From positions 11,661,001 to 11,725,000 of the forward strand of contig OX327683.1 in assembly GCA_946807835.1 (NCBI GenBank): DNA of 64,000 nucleotides. The letters are read 5' to 3'. The position numbers and the translations under genes were made by a program. Below are positions 34,762 to 47,814 of the stretch, in pieces. A model generated the notes under the pieces. That model had not been told where the DNA came from. It did not search any database and saw only the letters and a list, made by a program, of their open reading frames with translations. The stretch is from Ailanthus altissimus (taxonomy: Eukaryota > Streptophyta > Magnoliopsida > Sapindales > Simaroubaceae). The stretch's first letter is position 1. Every line of letters begins with the position of its first letter.

Positions 34762-37072
34762 TATTGGAATTTATGCTCATGTGGCATCCTATTGTTGTAT
34801 GAATATTTTATTTTGTAATATTTATCCAATTTATTATTTGTTAAATTGCTAATTACTATTATTAAATAGTTCAATGCTTGTGACGCTACATATATTATAT
34901 GATCTAAAAGGGTTCAGATTTAGTCTAAAAACGTTTAGATCAATGCTAAGAGTTAACATCACTTAAAACTATAAATACTAAAGGGTTAGCATGTTATATT
35001 AATCAGTAAAGTCTAAGTGTTAGAATCTTGTCTGTGACGGTACAAAGATATGAGAATACATTAGTAATAACATAGTTTCAAGAGTTGCAATAGGTGCTAA
35101 GAAATGTTATTATGTAAGTCTATTCTTAAACTATATGTTCCTGGTCTTAATTTATCGATGCAGGTCTAACGATGGAATTATTTTACATAGACCAGTGTAT
35201 ACTATACCTAGATGGTTTAAATGGTTGTTCTTAGCTGACCATGAGCTTACTAGAAGTTCGTATAGCATATAGATGTCAGTAGGGACTGAATACTGAACAG
35301 ACTCAACGAAGACTTCAATAGACATCCTATGAAGCCATTAATAGAATATTCTCTCGAGTTGAGTAGTATACGTGGTCCTTTGACCTGAGGACCACAGTGG
35401 GCTTGTAAGTGATTCATCATACTTTGGTTCCATGCATGTTACAGACCTTTCATGGTGTGATTGCTGGGTGTCGCTGGGTATAGTCCAATGCTTATGGAGT
35501 CCAGTGTATACAGATATAGGATCTATTAGCTCACATGGATGAGTTATATATATCCAGATACTCTTAGAAAGTCTTATGGCCATAAACAACAAACCCAAGA
35601 AAAGAGTTCCAACATGGTTAAACAATATTGTAAAAGTGTTTGCATATATTGTTTATTAAGATACGTGTCTGGAGATAAGTTCACGGATGAGCACATAAGG
35701 ATTTGACGATAGTGATCTATATCCCTGCTCTTCCAGGATATGATTACCAGAAGGATTATATATATGCGCTATAACCTCAACGTGTATGATCTACTGCACT
35801 AATTTGTGATATCCATGATGTGTGTGTGGGGCATCGATCTCGAACTCAGAATAATTCTGTACAAATTGAGAGTGGACCTAGAGAGTCCCGCAATATGAAG
35901 TGTACTCGTTGTGCATTGGGGCAACGTATCGGATTGAATAGTTCGATCTAGAAAATTTTAGCAGATCTGACATTTACTTTGGTTTTCCTTCGGTCGTACA
36001 CGTGTCAAAACTTAAGAGTTAAGTACATCAATCAGTTAACAATTAGTTGTTGACCAATGGGATGTTGACACATAACACATGTGGGCCAATTATTGTTTGG
36101 TTTAGAAATTACCAAAATGACCTTATTTGTTGGACAAATAATATCATTATTTTATTCATTAAAATGTTTATTGAATAAAATAATAATAATAAAATATGAT
36201 ATTATTATTTAAATTGAAATAAAATAATTAATTTTTTAATTTAAATTGGCATGTGTTTCTACCATGATTTTATATGACTAAATCATTTGTTTAATATTAA
36301 TTAAATGATACGATAAGTATAAATGAGTGGCATTTATCAATGGTAGGTCTTAAGATGTTTCTTAATAATGAGAAAATGTTTTCTCATTTGTCCTAGATTA
36401 AGGCCAAGTTCATTTAAATGATTTTTTATTTTGTTTTGTTTTCATTTGGTTTATTGTAAATAATAATAAACAAAAACTAATGGCAAACATAATGGATGCC
36501 ATTAGGTGAGAAAATAAAATATAATAATAAACAAAATACTAATGGCAAATATAATGGATGCCATTAGGTGAGAAAATAATAAACAAATAAAAGAGCAATT
36601 AATTGCTCAATTAATTATCAATAATTCGTGTAAGGGATTAAAAGAATAGAGAGAAGTGAATTTTGCTAAGTGTTAGAAAAATCTCTCAAGTGTTGAGAGC
36701 ACAAAAACACCTCTTTCATTATTTCTCCCATTTTTTGTCACTCATACTACAAGGTAGAAACAAGGATTCAAGAGTTGAATCCTTTGCTGAAAAAGCTATT
36801 ATTCTAGCTTCCTCAAGCCCACCGTGTTGTGAACATGTTGCTTCAAAGCGGGTACTTCGCTCGACAATATACCAAAGGCTTGACAAGGTACTATTTCTCA
36901 ATCTTGAAGTATTTTACATTTATGAGATAACTTGTAAAGTGTATTTGTGTTTATCATTATGAAATTTATATTCCGCTCATTTTCTGTGCATGTATGTATG
37001 TGTTACGTATGCTATATTTGAATGATAGACACAAACCCACATGTATACACCCTAGGTTTAAAATCACTCACA
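34762..37072 (+). mobile_element. Solo LTR, copia family 'C', plus orientation
   Basis: TATTGGAATTTATGC...CACTCACA. Its TGTTGG start appears mutated to TATTGG. The flanks TAATG / TAACT agree only at 3 of 5. Shares blocks with 31402-33625 in inverse orientation, including the pair CTTCCTCAAGCCCACCGTG / CACGGTGGGCTTGAGGAAG. Confidence 0.7.
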
Positions 37073-37345
37073 TAACTTTGGTTTATCATTGTAAGAAGTT
37101 GCATTAATTTGAGGCCAAGCTAGTGGAAACCTCATCACATTTAGCATGAGGCATGGATGTAGGCCGTGTAGAGTATCAAATCATACAAATATCCTGTATT
37201 TGCTTTCTCTTTGACTCTCTCTTTATATTTGTTGCATTTATTTTAAGTTATTTACTTGTTTTATGGCTTTAATTTATATGATTGTTCATAATTGCTTTTA
37301 GTACTTGTAGACCTAATTCACCTCCTCTCGAATTTCCTAAACTTT
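37073..37345 (+). mobile_element. 3' end of a SIRE-like copia LTR
   Basis: AGTGGAAACCTCATCACATT...ATGGATGTAGGCC...ACCTAATTCACCTCCTCTCG is the standard end of this LTR type. It matches 4140-4213 plus 13502-13665 and shows how that copy looked before viral insertion. Confidence 0.6.
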
Positions 37346-38509
37346 ATTTTCAAAAGGACATTTCATTTTTGATGGATGGAAAGATGGAAATCAATGTGAG
37401 ATAATAGTATAATCCTATGCTGTAATTTAGTGTATTGAGGTAATTATTATTTACCTACACCTCCTTCCTTATGTATATTGTAATGGGTTATAAACAATGA
37501 AAATGGATGGTGAGAATTAGTTTAGATGCTATGGATTAATGCAGTAGTTAATGTTATTTTTCTAGAAATGAATTACTGTGTTTGTTATTGTTGGAAAACT
37601 TAGAACCAATGAATATGTGATATGATGAAATAGTTAGAGAATTTGAAACACTGTAATATATGATATCTCTGATGAAATAGTTAGAGAATTTAAACATTAT
37701 AATATGTGATATCTCTATTTAGTTTATACTATCACTTTTTAGTATATTTAAATTACATTGGTCAAATGATGTACTGCCCAATGTAAGGATAACAAAATGC
37801 CCTATAAGCATGGGGCTTCAAGGGATCTTACCACATTTTAGGTAGAGATAAAGTGATATTTATGGGAATAAGGCACTACATGAGAAATAATTATTCCTTG
37901 AATTATTATTGAGACAAAGATGGGTTTAAAGCTCTTTACCCCGTCCCCACCCTATTATATATAAATATATAAATTATAATTTAATATAAGCTTAATTATA
38001 TTATTAAATAATTTATAAAATATTATCTCAATGAAATTTGTAATAAAGTAAAAGTAGTTTATTTGTTATGTAGGAATAAAGTCTTAATCTCATAGACTTT
38101 GATGAGAGAAAATGAACAATTGACAAGAAAATAAGTGTTGTTAAATGTCACTAGAACATTATTAAGTTATTATTATTTTTATTTTGTTGTTGTACTTATT
38201 GTATTATTTTACTTTTTTTTGGTATTATTTGTTAACTAAAAAATTTAGTAACTCAAGAGTTAACAAGTTCAATTTATTTCTCTAGAAAAGATCAGCTTGG
38301 ATAACAAGGATGTGATAAAAAAAACTAGATAGCTCTATCCTTATGAATATTGCGCTTGACAAGAATCCTGCAATTAAAAAAAACTTTGAGACTATGCTGG
38401 AGGTTTTCTCAGCATAGGTGCTTCAATGCTTAAGACAACATAGGTCTGAAAAAAGATAAAAGTCAGGCAATATAAAGTTAGGGGGAATCAAATGGCTCTT
38501 TATGAGGGC
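37346..38509. other. AT-rich spacer with a two-copy tandem repeat
   Basis: A 47-bp unit beginning GATGAAATAGTTAGAGAATTT is present twice at 37624-37717. Nothing else recognised. Confidence 0.6.
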
Positions 38510-38514
38510 AATAG

Positions 38515-40673
38515 TGTTAGGGTTTGTGCATATGTGTCATCCTTGCTTATATGAATATTTATTTTGTAATATTTATACAATGTATATTTTATTAAATCGC
38601 TAATAACCTTTATTAAATGGTACTAAAGCTTGTAATACTATCGACATTGTATGATCTAAAAGAGTTCAGATCTAGTTTAAAGGAGTTTAGACTAGGGCTA
38701 AGAGTTAGTAACACTGAGAGTTATAAATGCTAAGAGTTAGTAGTGCTAAGCGTTAGCAGGTTATAAGAGTCAGTGAAATCTAAAGAGTTAGAACCTTGTC
38801 TATAATGGGACAAGTGCCTAAGAGTCTACTAGTAATGACATAGTTACAAAAAGTTACAATAGGTGCTAAAAAATGTCATTATGTAAGTATATTCTCAAAC
38901 ATAGTATTTTTTTAATCTATATTCACCAATACTAGTCTATCGGTGAATCACTATTATATAGATTAATGTATGTCTGTATCTGTATGGTACAGATGATTGT
39001 TCTTAGCTAAACATGAGTATAGTAAAAGCTCGTATAGATATGCAGGTATTCAGTCAGGACTGAATACTGAACAGACTCACTAGGACCTCAATAGATATCC
39101 TATGAATCCATCAAAGGAAGGCCCTATCGAGTTGAGTAGTATTTATGATCCTTTGACCTGAGTGCCACGGTGAGCTTGTGGATGATTCAACATACTTTGG
39201 TTCCATATATATTAAAGACCTTTTATGGTCTAACCTCTACGTGTCGCTTGGTATGGTCCGATGCTTATGGAGTCCGACGATTATAGATACGTGATCTGCC
39301 AGCTTACATAGGTGGTTTGTATATCTGATGCTTCGATATTGTATCTTATAAAGTCTTGTGGTCATAAGCAATGAACCCAGAAAAAGAGTTTCCCACAGGA
39401 TTGAACAATATAGCAAAAGTGTTTGCGTATATTGTTCATTGAGATATGAATCTGGAGATAAGTTCATGGATGAGTTTATAGAGATTTGACAGTGATTATC
39501 TATATCCCTGGCCATTCAGGTATAATGACGAAAGGATTATATGAATATGTAATGACCTCAACATATATAGTCTAACGTGCTAATTTGTAATATTCATGTA
39601 TACGTAGGGCATCGATCACGGACTTATGGAATAGTTTCATTTGATAAATTGGCATGGATTTAAAGAGTCCTAATATGAAATATACTCTTTGTGTACTTGG
39701 ACAACGTACCATATTAAATAGTTCAATATAGTAAAATCTAGTAATTTACTATGGTTAAGTTAACTAAAGTAGATGGTTAATAATGAGGCATACTTTAGGT
39801 TAACTTGGTAACCTCGTAAGGAAATAAAAGTAATTTCACTTAATGATTATTTAATTATTAAATAATTAAAATAAATATTTATTTATTTAATAGCTAAATA
39901 AATAATTTAACTTAACTATGGTTAAAAGTTAACCATATGGTTAAGTTAATAAGATATTAACCTTACTTAATGGTTAAGTAATGGTTAACCTAACTATGGT
40001 TAAGTTAGTTTACTGGGATTAGGTTAATTAGATATTTACTAAACTTAAGGGTTGAAGTTAAACTAACCTAACTAAGGTTAAATGTAAACTTTAGTCAAGT
40101 TAAGTTAAATGTAAATTTAAATTAAGTGAAATTAAAATGAAATTAAGTTCATTTATATATATTTACAAAATGAAACAAAATATCGTGAATTAAGTATTAT
40201 TTTGCTAAGTGTTTGGCCGATTATCAAAGAGAAAGAGAAAGAAAAATTATTTTCTTATTTTGAATTCAATTGTTGAATTTATAATTAATCTTCTTCTCCA
40301 TTAGGCTTAAACCAATTAAGTAAAAATAAGTGTTTGATTATTGATTAAGTGTTGGTCAAAGAAAAATTAAATACTTAGGTTTAATTTGTTAACAATTGCT
40401 GGATTAATATACTGCTATTCTAGACAATCAATCCCACTATTGTTGATTACTAAGATTGACAAAGTTTACATTTTAGGTGGACTTCAAGCAATTTTAATCC
40501 AAAGGCTTCAGGGTTTAATTCTTAATTTCATTTAATTTGATTAATATATAATACTTGCGTTCATTGTAAATTTTTATACTTCCGTTGTGCACATATATGT
40601 ATGAGATATATATATTTTGAATGATCAACACATATACCATATGCACGTACCTTATATAAATCAACACTCAACA
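38515..40673 (+). mobile_element. Solo LTR, copia family 'D', plus orientation
   Basis: TGTTAGGGTTTGTGC...CACTCAACA with flanks AATAG (38510-38514) and AATAC (40674-40678). Blocks match 15697-17878 inverted, including a TTAACC/GGTTAA-rich region at 39740-40130. Confidence 0.75.
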
Positions 40674-40679
40674 AATACC

Positions 40680-42815
40680 TGTTGGCAGGGATTTAATGTA
40701 TATGGGTTTAAGCATGTGCAATTGTGTCTATTGCCTAAAATATATATCAAATGCGAATTTAATGTGGCAGAAGCGTAAATTCTACAATAAACACAATAAA
40801 TAAAATATATTAATCACATTAATATATTAGTAAGATTGAGAATTCACCTCAACGTGTAATGTTATACACGTATTTTCTTGGAGTTTGCATAGAGAATAAC
40901 TCGCAGGCAGTTTTAGTCACCAACAAAGTGGGCTTGGTGAGCTAGAGCAGTAGCCCTATACGCAGAACCGGGTTTAACTCTTAAACCAAAAAATGGCCGA
41001 TGTGTGTTTTTATCATTTTCTTTAAAAAAATAAGAAATAGAGAATTTGAAACAATTCAGAATTGCTCCGATTGAAAGCATAAAGAAAATGAAACAATTTC
41101 ATTCCCCCTCCCCTTTTTTTTCTTCTTCTCTTCTTCTTTCTTCTTTCTTTTCTCTTTTCCTTCATTTCTTTCTCTGCCAAATTGGCAACACCCAAAAACA
41201 CACCAAATTTGTTTCTTTCTCTCTTCTCTTTTATATATATCTAATATATATAATATAATAATAATAATAAAATAATACTATTGGGTGCCAACTATTTGGC
41301 GCCTAAAATATAATATTATTATATATATAATATAATATAAAAATATATTATATAATATAATAAAAAAGATATTTTAATTTTTAACAATTAAATAATCAAA
41401 GTGTGATATGACCATTTTGCCCCCTCATAAATAGTTACCAAGTTTACCCCCTAGTGGGTCCCACTAAACCTGCACTTGGGTAAACTCAACGGAGAGTCAA
41501 CAATGCGCCGCGTGTCACTATACAATTAGTAAATAACAGTTATTGACTAATTGTTGTATTTAACACTTAAATACAGACACGCTCGAATTCCCATAGTTCT
41601 GTTGAATATTGTTGGATTAAACACTTCAATCTGGCACGCTGCCCTAGTACACAACGAGTACACTCTATATCGCGGGACTCCCTAGGTCCTACGCCCGATT
41701 TGTCAAATGAAACTATTCTATGAGTCCGTGAGCAATGCCCCACGTATACGTCATGGATATATAAATCAGCGCGTTGAACCATACAAGCTGAGGTTACAAC
41801 GCATACGTATAGTCCTTTTGTCATGATATCCCGGATGTGCGGGGATATAGATTATCACCGTCAAATCCCCTAGTGCTCATCCATGTCTTATCTCAAGACT
41901 CGTATCTCACTGAACAATATGCGCAAACTCTTTTGCCATATTATTCTACCTTGACGGAACTCTTTCCCGGGTTTAATGCTTGTGGCCACAAGACTTTTTG
42001 AGATACAGTCTCAAAGCATCTGGATATCAAACTCCTTATGCGAGCTAATGAATCCCATATCTGTACACACCAGACTCCATAAGCATCAGACCATACCCAA
42101 CGACACCCAACAGTCACACCATGAAAGGTCTGTGATATGCGTGGAACCAAAGTATGGTGAATCACTTACATGCCCACCATGGCACTCAGGTCAAAGGACC
42201 ACGTATACTACTCAACTCGAGAGAACCCTCCGTTGATAGCTTATATAAGGTGTTTATTGGAGGCTCTCGTGAGTCTGTCCCATATATAGTTTTAACTGGA
42301 TACCTATATATCAATATGAGCTCCAAGCTCATGGTCGGCTAGGAACAACCATCTATACCCTATAGGTACAATATATGGTGATCTATATATAAAGGTATCC
42401 ATCGACCCGCATCGACAGAAATAGATTAGGGACAATAATTCGAGAACATACTTGCGTAACTAGCATTTCCTGGCACCCGATTGCAACTCTTACAACTATG
42501 CAGTTACTGGTATATTTCCAGGTCTATGTCCCATTATAGAGAAGGCTCCAACTCTTAGATCTACTGAGTATTATAACCAGCTAACACTTAGCTGTGCTAA
42601 CATTTAACATTTATATCTCTTAGTGTGGCTAATTGTAGGCCTTTATCTAAACTCCTTTAGATCTGATCGAACACCTTCAGATTGTACAATGTCTATAACG
42701 TTACATTGTATGGTACTATATTAATGGGTATTAGCGATTTAATAGGAATGTACACTTGTATAAATACACAAGTATATGTACATTCAGGGATGACACGTAA
42801 GCACTGACCCTAACA
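40680..42815 (-). repeat. 3' LTR of the copia element, family 'E'
   Basis: Minus strand TGTTAGGGTCAGTGC...CCTGCCAACA. It includes a long pyrimidine tract on the plus strand (41098-41235) and AT microsatellites (41235-41370) around a GGTGCC/GGCGCC inverted pair. Same family as the LTRs at 15697, 31402, 34762 and 38515. Confidence 0.8.
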
Positions 42816-45703
42816 ATCTCCCACTTGCTCTAGTGTCATTCCTGATGGCATCTGATATACATCGACTCTACGTGTTTCATAAATACTTTTAAAGTTATGG
42901 CATTAGAATATAGGCCCGCTAAATTATTTATAGAACACTTCTATAAATAATCACATCTCTTTAAGCCAAGATCTCTCTAGTCATATGAGACTCCTATCAA
43001 CACGATTAGAGTACTGGTGTCCTCTTGTCACCTCAGCTTGTACAATCCATCTGTCTTGAAACTCTTCTAAGGCCAGCAATAAACCTACAAATCCTCACTG
43101 CCGCTTTGGCTGCGTACTTATAAATTAGTAGTGAATCTCAGTTTGGTGCGATTCTAACTCACTTAGTATTAATGAGAATGAGCACATTCTTAGATGTAGA
43201 CTCTCTATCATCTAGGTCAAACTAAAAGTCTGACTCCGTGCATCTTCTCATTTGTAAGTTAAGTTCTCCATATTTGATAAAATTATCTTTTGTACCCTCT
43301 AGGTACCTCAAGATATGTTTGACTACCCACTCATAACTTTTACAGCCAAACTGACCTCAGGTCTTAAGCACATCATTGCATACATCAAGCTCTGAAGAGA
43401 TGATGTATCTGATGCATCAGACACTCTAACTTTCTCATCTTTTATCTGAAGAGACACTCTTCGCGAAAGATGAACACCAAAATTAAAAGATACGTTAACT
43501 AGCTCATAGTTAACAAACCGTACCCTTTTAGATTGTGAAATAATTTGGGAGAGTCCTATCAACTTTCTAGCTCTATCTCTATAAATCTTTATACCTAGTA
43601 TAAAGGAAGCCTCTCTTAAATATTTTATAGAAAAATTCTTGCGAGTCTCTTCTGACCTATTATAACACACTGTCATTATTCCAATGAGCAGTATCTTATC
43701 AATAAAGAGTATCAAGAAGTCTATCATGCTCCCATTAACCTTTCTTGCACACTTGACCAGAAAGTCTAGCTAGATGTAAAACCTTCAGGTTGTTCTATAA
43801 ATATCTCTTACTCGATATATCCATTCCAGAACACTATCCTTACATCTATCTGCCAAACTTCAAAGTCATAATATACTATAAGAGCCAATAATATACTAAT
43901 CGACTTTAGCATTAATATTGATCCAAAGGTTTCCTCTTATTTGATCCTAGATCATTAAGGATTACCTTTCTAGGATCAATATAGAGCCTAAAAGGTCTTT
44001 ACCTTCCATCTGGCTCCCACTACCCCTTTGTAAACCCTTTACAACCAATGAGAACAATTCTTACAGGTAGCTTAACTAAGTCTCAAATTTAATTTTGATG
44101 CATAAAGTCAATTATTATTTTCATGGCTTCTTATTACTTTTCGATTCGATGTCTAACATCGTCTCCCTATAGGTCAAAGGATTATTTTTCTTCTACCAAG
44201 AAAACTCCAAGTTCACCTTTAGGCATCAAACATACTCAATAGGTAGGCTAGACATCTTTTCTGACCCATTGGGAAAGGTGTGCTAAAAGATCACTACTTA
44301 ATTAAGTTTGAGTTTCTATCCTTGGTTCATTGATTTATAGATTGACTTCATCAAGTTCAATTTTTCTATGGTTCCCACAATCCACGAGAAACGCTTTCTC
44401 TAAAATAGTGGTATACCAAGAAATGAACACACTTCGCTTCTCTGAATCATAGAACTAGTATCTTATTGAATTATAGGATATACACAATGAACCTATACTT
44501 GTACCTCTTAGGTGCTATTTATCCTACTAAGTAACTCTTACAAAATAAGATACCTTGCTGTGTAACTCTTACGTAAGTAGGACAACCCTAAGTCTTAACT
44601 AATTTAATATATGGCTTCCTTCCTTTCTATATCACATACGGAATAGAAAGAACAGCTTCTGATGGAACTCTGCTAAATAAGCAGCTGTATTTAGAGCATA
44701 TTCTCACATAAATAGATTGGTAACACTCATTATCAACCAAACAATATCTGATAAAGTTCGATTCTTCTTTTTAAAAACATCATTATGTTATGGATAATGT
44801 GGAGGACTATAATGAGTGAGAATCTCATTCTTTCTTAAATAAACGAAAAACTTTACTGTTGATGTATTCATTTCCTCAATCTAATCAAAGGAATATGATG
44901 TACATTCTGGTATATTTGGTCATCTCTATAAATACATTATTCATAAATCGGTTAAGTCTTTATGGTCAGATCAAAAATCCAACCATCCTTAACCAGACGG
45001 ATAAACGTCTGACGCTTATATGACCTAAACTTATATACCACAACTCCGTATAATTTAAGGATTCTAATCTATAGACATTTCTAATTGTATATGATGTCCA
45101 TTTATTAACTGACATTTAGCTAATAAAATATTATACTAATTATGCAACACAACTATTGTATTGTATACAAGAAGTAAATCAAGCTACCCAATAACTTGGA
45201 CCTGCAAGAAATCACTATTTCTTACTCTCAACTTTACTTCTTCAAGCTGTTGCATTCTAATCCTCTCAATCCCTATAATATATTGCAGATATGAGAGGGA
45301 CATGCAGTATCTCATATCCAGCTTGACTTGCATTAAATGTCCTAGAAATGTCTATGTTTGTCAAGCACAAACTTGTGGGAGTCTTTCTAATAATTATAAG
45401 GCTTCTACGGCTGTGAGAGTTCCAATACCCAACCTTACTATAGTGGAAACACTTTTCATCTACACGCTCTCTTGTTGATATTTGGATAAATGTTACCTTT
45501 GAGGATTGATGCTGGATATTAGCCTTATCATTTTTTTTTCTCACAGATCTGGTCCAACCAGATATACTAGGGTAGAAGATGAAACACCATAAGCAAATAG
45601 GGTCATACTCTTTCTGTTTAATCCTCTTGAGAGGTGTTATCAGAATTACCTTACAGTAAATTCTAATCAATAATAAATCCAAAATTTTCTGAATCCAGAA
45701 CAC
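42816..45703 (-). pseudogene. Copia gag-pol remnant
   Basis: At 45703-45266 a frame holds a gag zinc knuckle (CFHYSKVGYWNSHSRR, the second cysteine and others altered) followed by TFNASQAG, the run-up to protease. At 43727-43323 NFSIKYLREASFILGIKIYR, RKLIGLSQ and SLMYAMMCLRPEVS are reverse-transcriptase C-terminal motifs of the copia Tork/TAR type. Between them the frame is lost. Pol products would copy and integrate element RNA. Confidence 0.65.
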
Positions 45704-45963
45704 TTATGAGATTTATCCACTGGTCAAAGTAATTCTTAGCACTCTAGAGTTGGAATGCATCAACTATAAACACCAACGGGTTCGTAGTGACCATTAAACT
45801 TAACAGGCTAAAATAACGGGAGATTTAAGCAGAATAGTTATTAAATCGCTAATAGAACATTTTAAATCATGGGTATACTAATTATACATTTTCGATTTAA
45901 AACGCCCTCCCACTATTTATGTACATTCAGGGATGACACGTAAGCACCGACCCTAATAATACC

Positions 45964-46347
45964 TGCTTTGATAATAAGCTTAATTGTGTGATAATACCTC
46001 TATTTGATCTCTAGTGCTGATTTCTTCATCTATTTATAGAATTAGGATATAGATTTTACCTATAGCTTTTAGAATCATTTTAAAAATGGGCATCTTATGA
46101 AATTTCTCTTTTAGGATTCTGCTATTAGAGTCTTTCTGAAATTGCACTCGATTTTGTTTGGCTTAGTAGGATTTATATCATGCTTTTAGGAATGTCCTTT
46201 GTATATAGAGATTTTTTCTTGATAAATTTAACTTTATCTATAATTCTCTACGTCTATTATAAGTTAAGTCATTTTTAATAACTTTTTTTAATCTCCAAAG
46301 GTGGTCGTATATGGGCCTTCCATTGCTTAATATAAGCAGAGGTTGTT
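45964..46347. other. AT-rich spacer
   Basis: Nothing recognised. Confidence 0.5.
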
Positions 46348-46640
46348 TTCCCTTATTTGGGTCTGGTTGAACAGGGTGGCTGGTATTTAAGAGTGCTGAG
46401 TTTGATCGAGTAAGGTAGCTGAGCTTCAACAATTACTCTAACCAGCTCGAAGAGAGTATAGTCTTTCTTTGGGAGTTTAACTGAACAGGATAATTGGGCT
46501 TCGACCATTATTCTAACCAGCTTAGAGGGTGTTGATTTGTCTTTTCTCTTTTGAGAATCTGACCAAATAAGGTAGTTAGGCTTTGACTATTGTTCTGGTC
46601 AACTCAAAAAGGGTATCCTTGGCTTGAGGATTTTTTATGG
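46348..46640. repeat. Degenerate tandem repeat, unit about 80 bp
   Basis: Three units start near 46401, 46476 and 46557, with a partial one before; each holds a GAnCAnnTAAGGTAG / GGGCTTnGAC / TTCTAACCAGCT pattern. Function unknown. Confidence 0.75.
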
Positions 46641-47814
46641 GCTGATACTTCCTTGTTGGCTCTTGATCGAGGTTCTCTTTATGCTTTGGTAGGCTAAGGT
46701 CTTTATGTCTTATGGGCTAAAAACCTTGGACCTTATTTGACGAAATTCAGGGGAGAACATTATTAAAAAATATTGTCATATTATTCTAGTTGTTAGTTTA
46801 AAACTTATCTTTAATCATATGCATTGATTAACTATATTGTTCAACTTTGTAAACATAAATTAATATTTAAAATTAATAATAAAAAAAAGGGGTAGAGATG
46901 AAAAAGTCTACCCATTTCCTATCTCACCTCATTGAATTTAATGAAGAATAAGAGAAAATGAGGTTTTTTTAAAAATAAATAAATAAATTACGATGTTTAA
47001 AATAAAAAATGAAACTAGGTATGGAACTTCAAATAAAAATAAGATGGGTACTAAAATGGCTTCGTTTCATTGCCATCTTTGCTTATATGACTGAAGATAT
47101 CACCAAAAGAAAAAAGAAAAGAAATTAGAGGACATATGCACTGCTTGGGCAATTCTCGATCCAATGTGATCCAGTGTAACTAATGCAATTTATGATACAA
47201 TCTACGGATTTAGATGCCGTAGATGCAGCAAAATCTTAAGAACTCTATGTATAGTGGTTAAAAAGAACGAAAAATGAACACTTTATTTTTCTCTAAAGGT
47301 TACCCTTTTTTTGTGTGGATATAAATAATTTAAATGATTCGGTTGTTTAGTTATTTATAATTATAAATATTAAGCTCATATATACTGCGTAATCCATAAT
47401 TCATTTTATTTGATATGTTCTAGACCTCTGAAGAATTAATAAGATCTTTTTTTGATTTGAGTTTTGGAGAATCTTTTCATAAATACATCATAATCATAAC
47501 CTATGTTTGGTTATTTTAATTTTATTTTATTAGTAATTAATTATTTTCAGTAATTATATAATGCTAAAAGAGTTCCAGTAATTATATAATTAACAATAAA
47601 AAAAGGCAACTCTTTTCTTCCTTTATTTCTTTATTTCTTTTCCCCAAACATCTCTACTTACAAAAATTCAAATTAAAACAACTATCAGAAGAAGTGTGAA
47701 ATTCCATTATGTGCATGTATGGATTTCGCTTGTGTTTCGTCAATCTTCTTCTTCTTCTCTTAAATCTCACACACACGAACCTTGATTATTTATCAAGCAT
47801 ATGATATGATCACC
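46641..47814. other. Spacer and 3' region downstream of the SAUR gene
   Basis: AT-rich. A short direct repeat AGTAATTATATAAT occurs twice at 47540-47590. No gene seen. Confidence 0.5.

Larger units (their letters stand above)
40680..45958 (-). mobile_element. Copia element with complete 3' LTR and almost lost 5' LTR
   Basis: Exact target duplication ATACC at 40675-40679 and 45959-45963. 3' LTR 40680-42815; polypurine tract on the minus strand just above it (GCAAGTGGGAGAT, 42816-42830); degenerate pol and gag to about 45700; the 5' LTR is reduced to a tip (about 45915-45958) that matches the start of the 3' LTR (CGGTGCTTACGTGTCATCCC). It lies six bases from LTR 'D', tail to tail. Confidence 0.75.

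Noticed and set aside
36663..36962. Overlapping open frames on both strands
   Set aside because: They lie inside copia LTR 'C' and recur, inverted and broken, in LTR 'B'.
41046..41258. 70-codon frame rich in Ser/Leu/Phe
   Set aside because: Translation of the pyrimidine tract of a copia LTR.
45161..45478. 105-codon plus-strand frame
   Set aside because: Antisense to the copia gag/protease remnant at 45703-45266.
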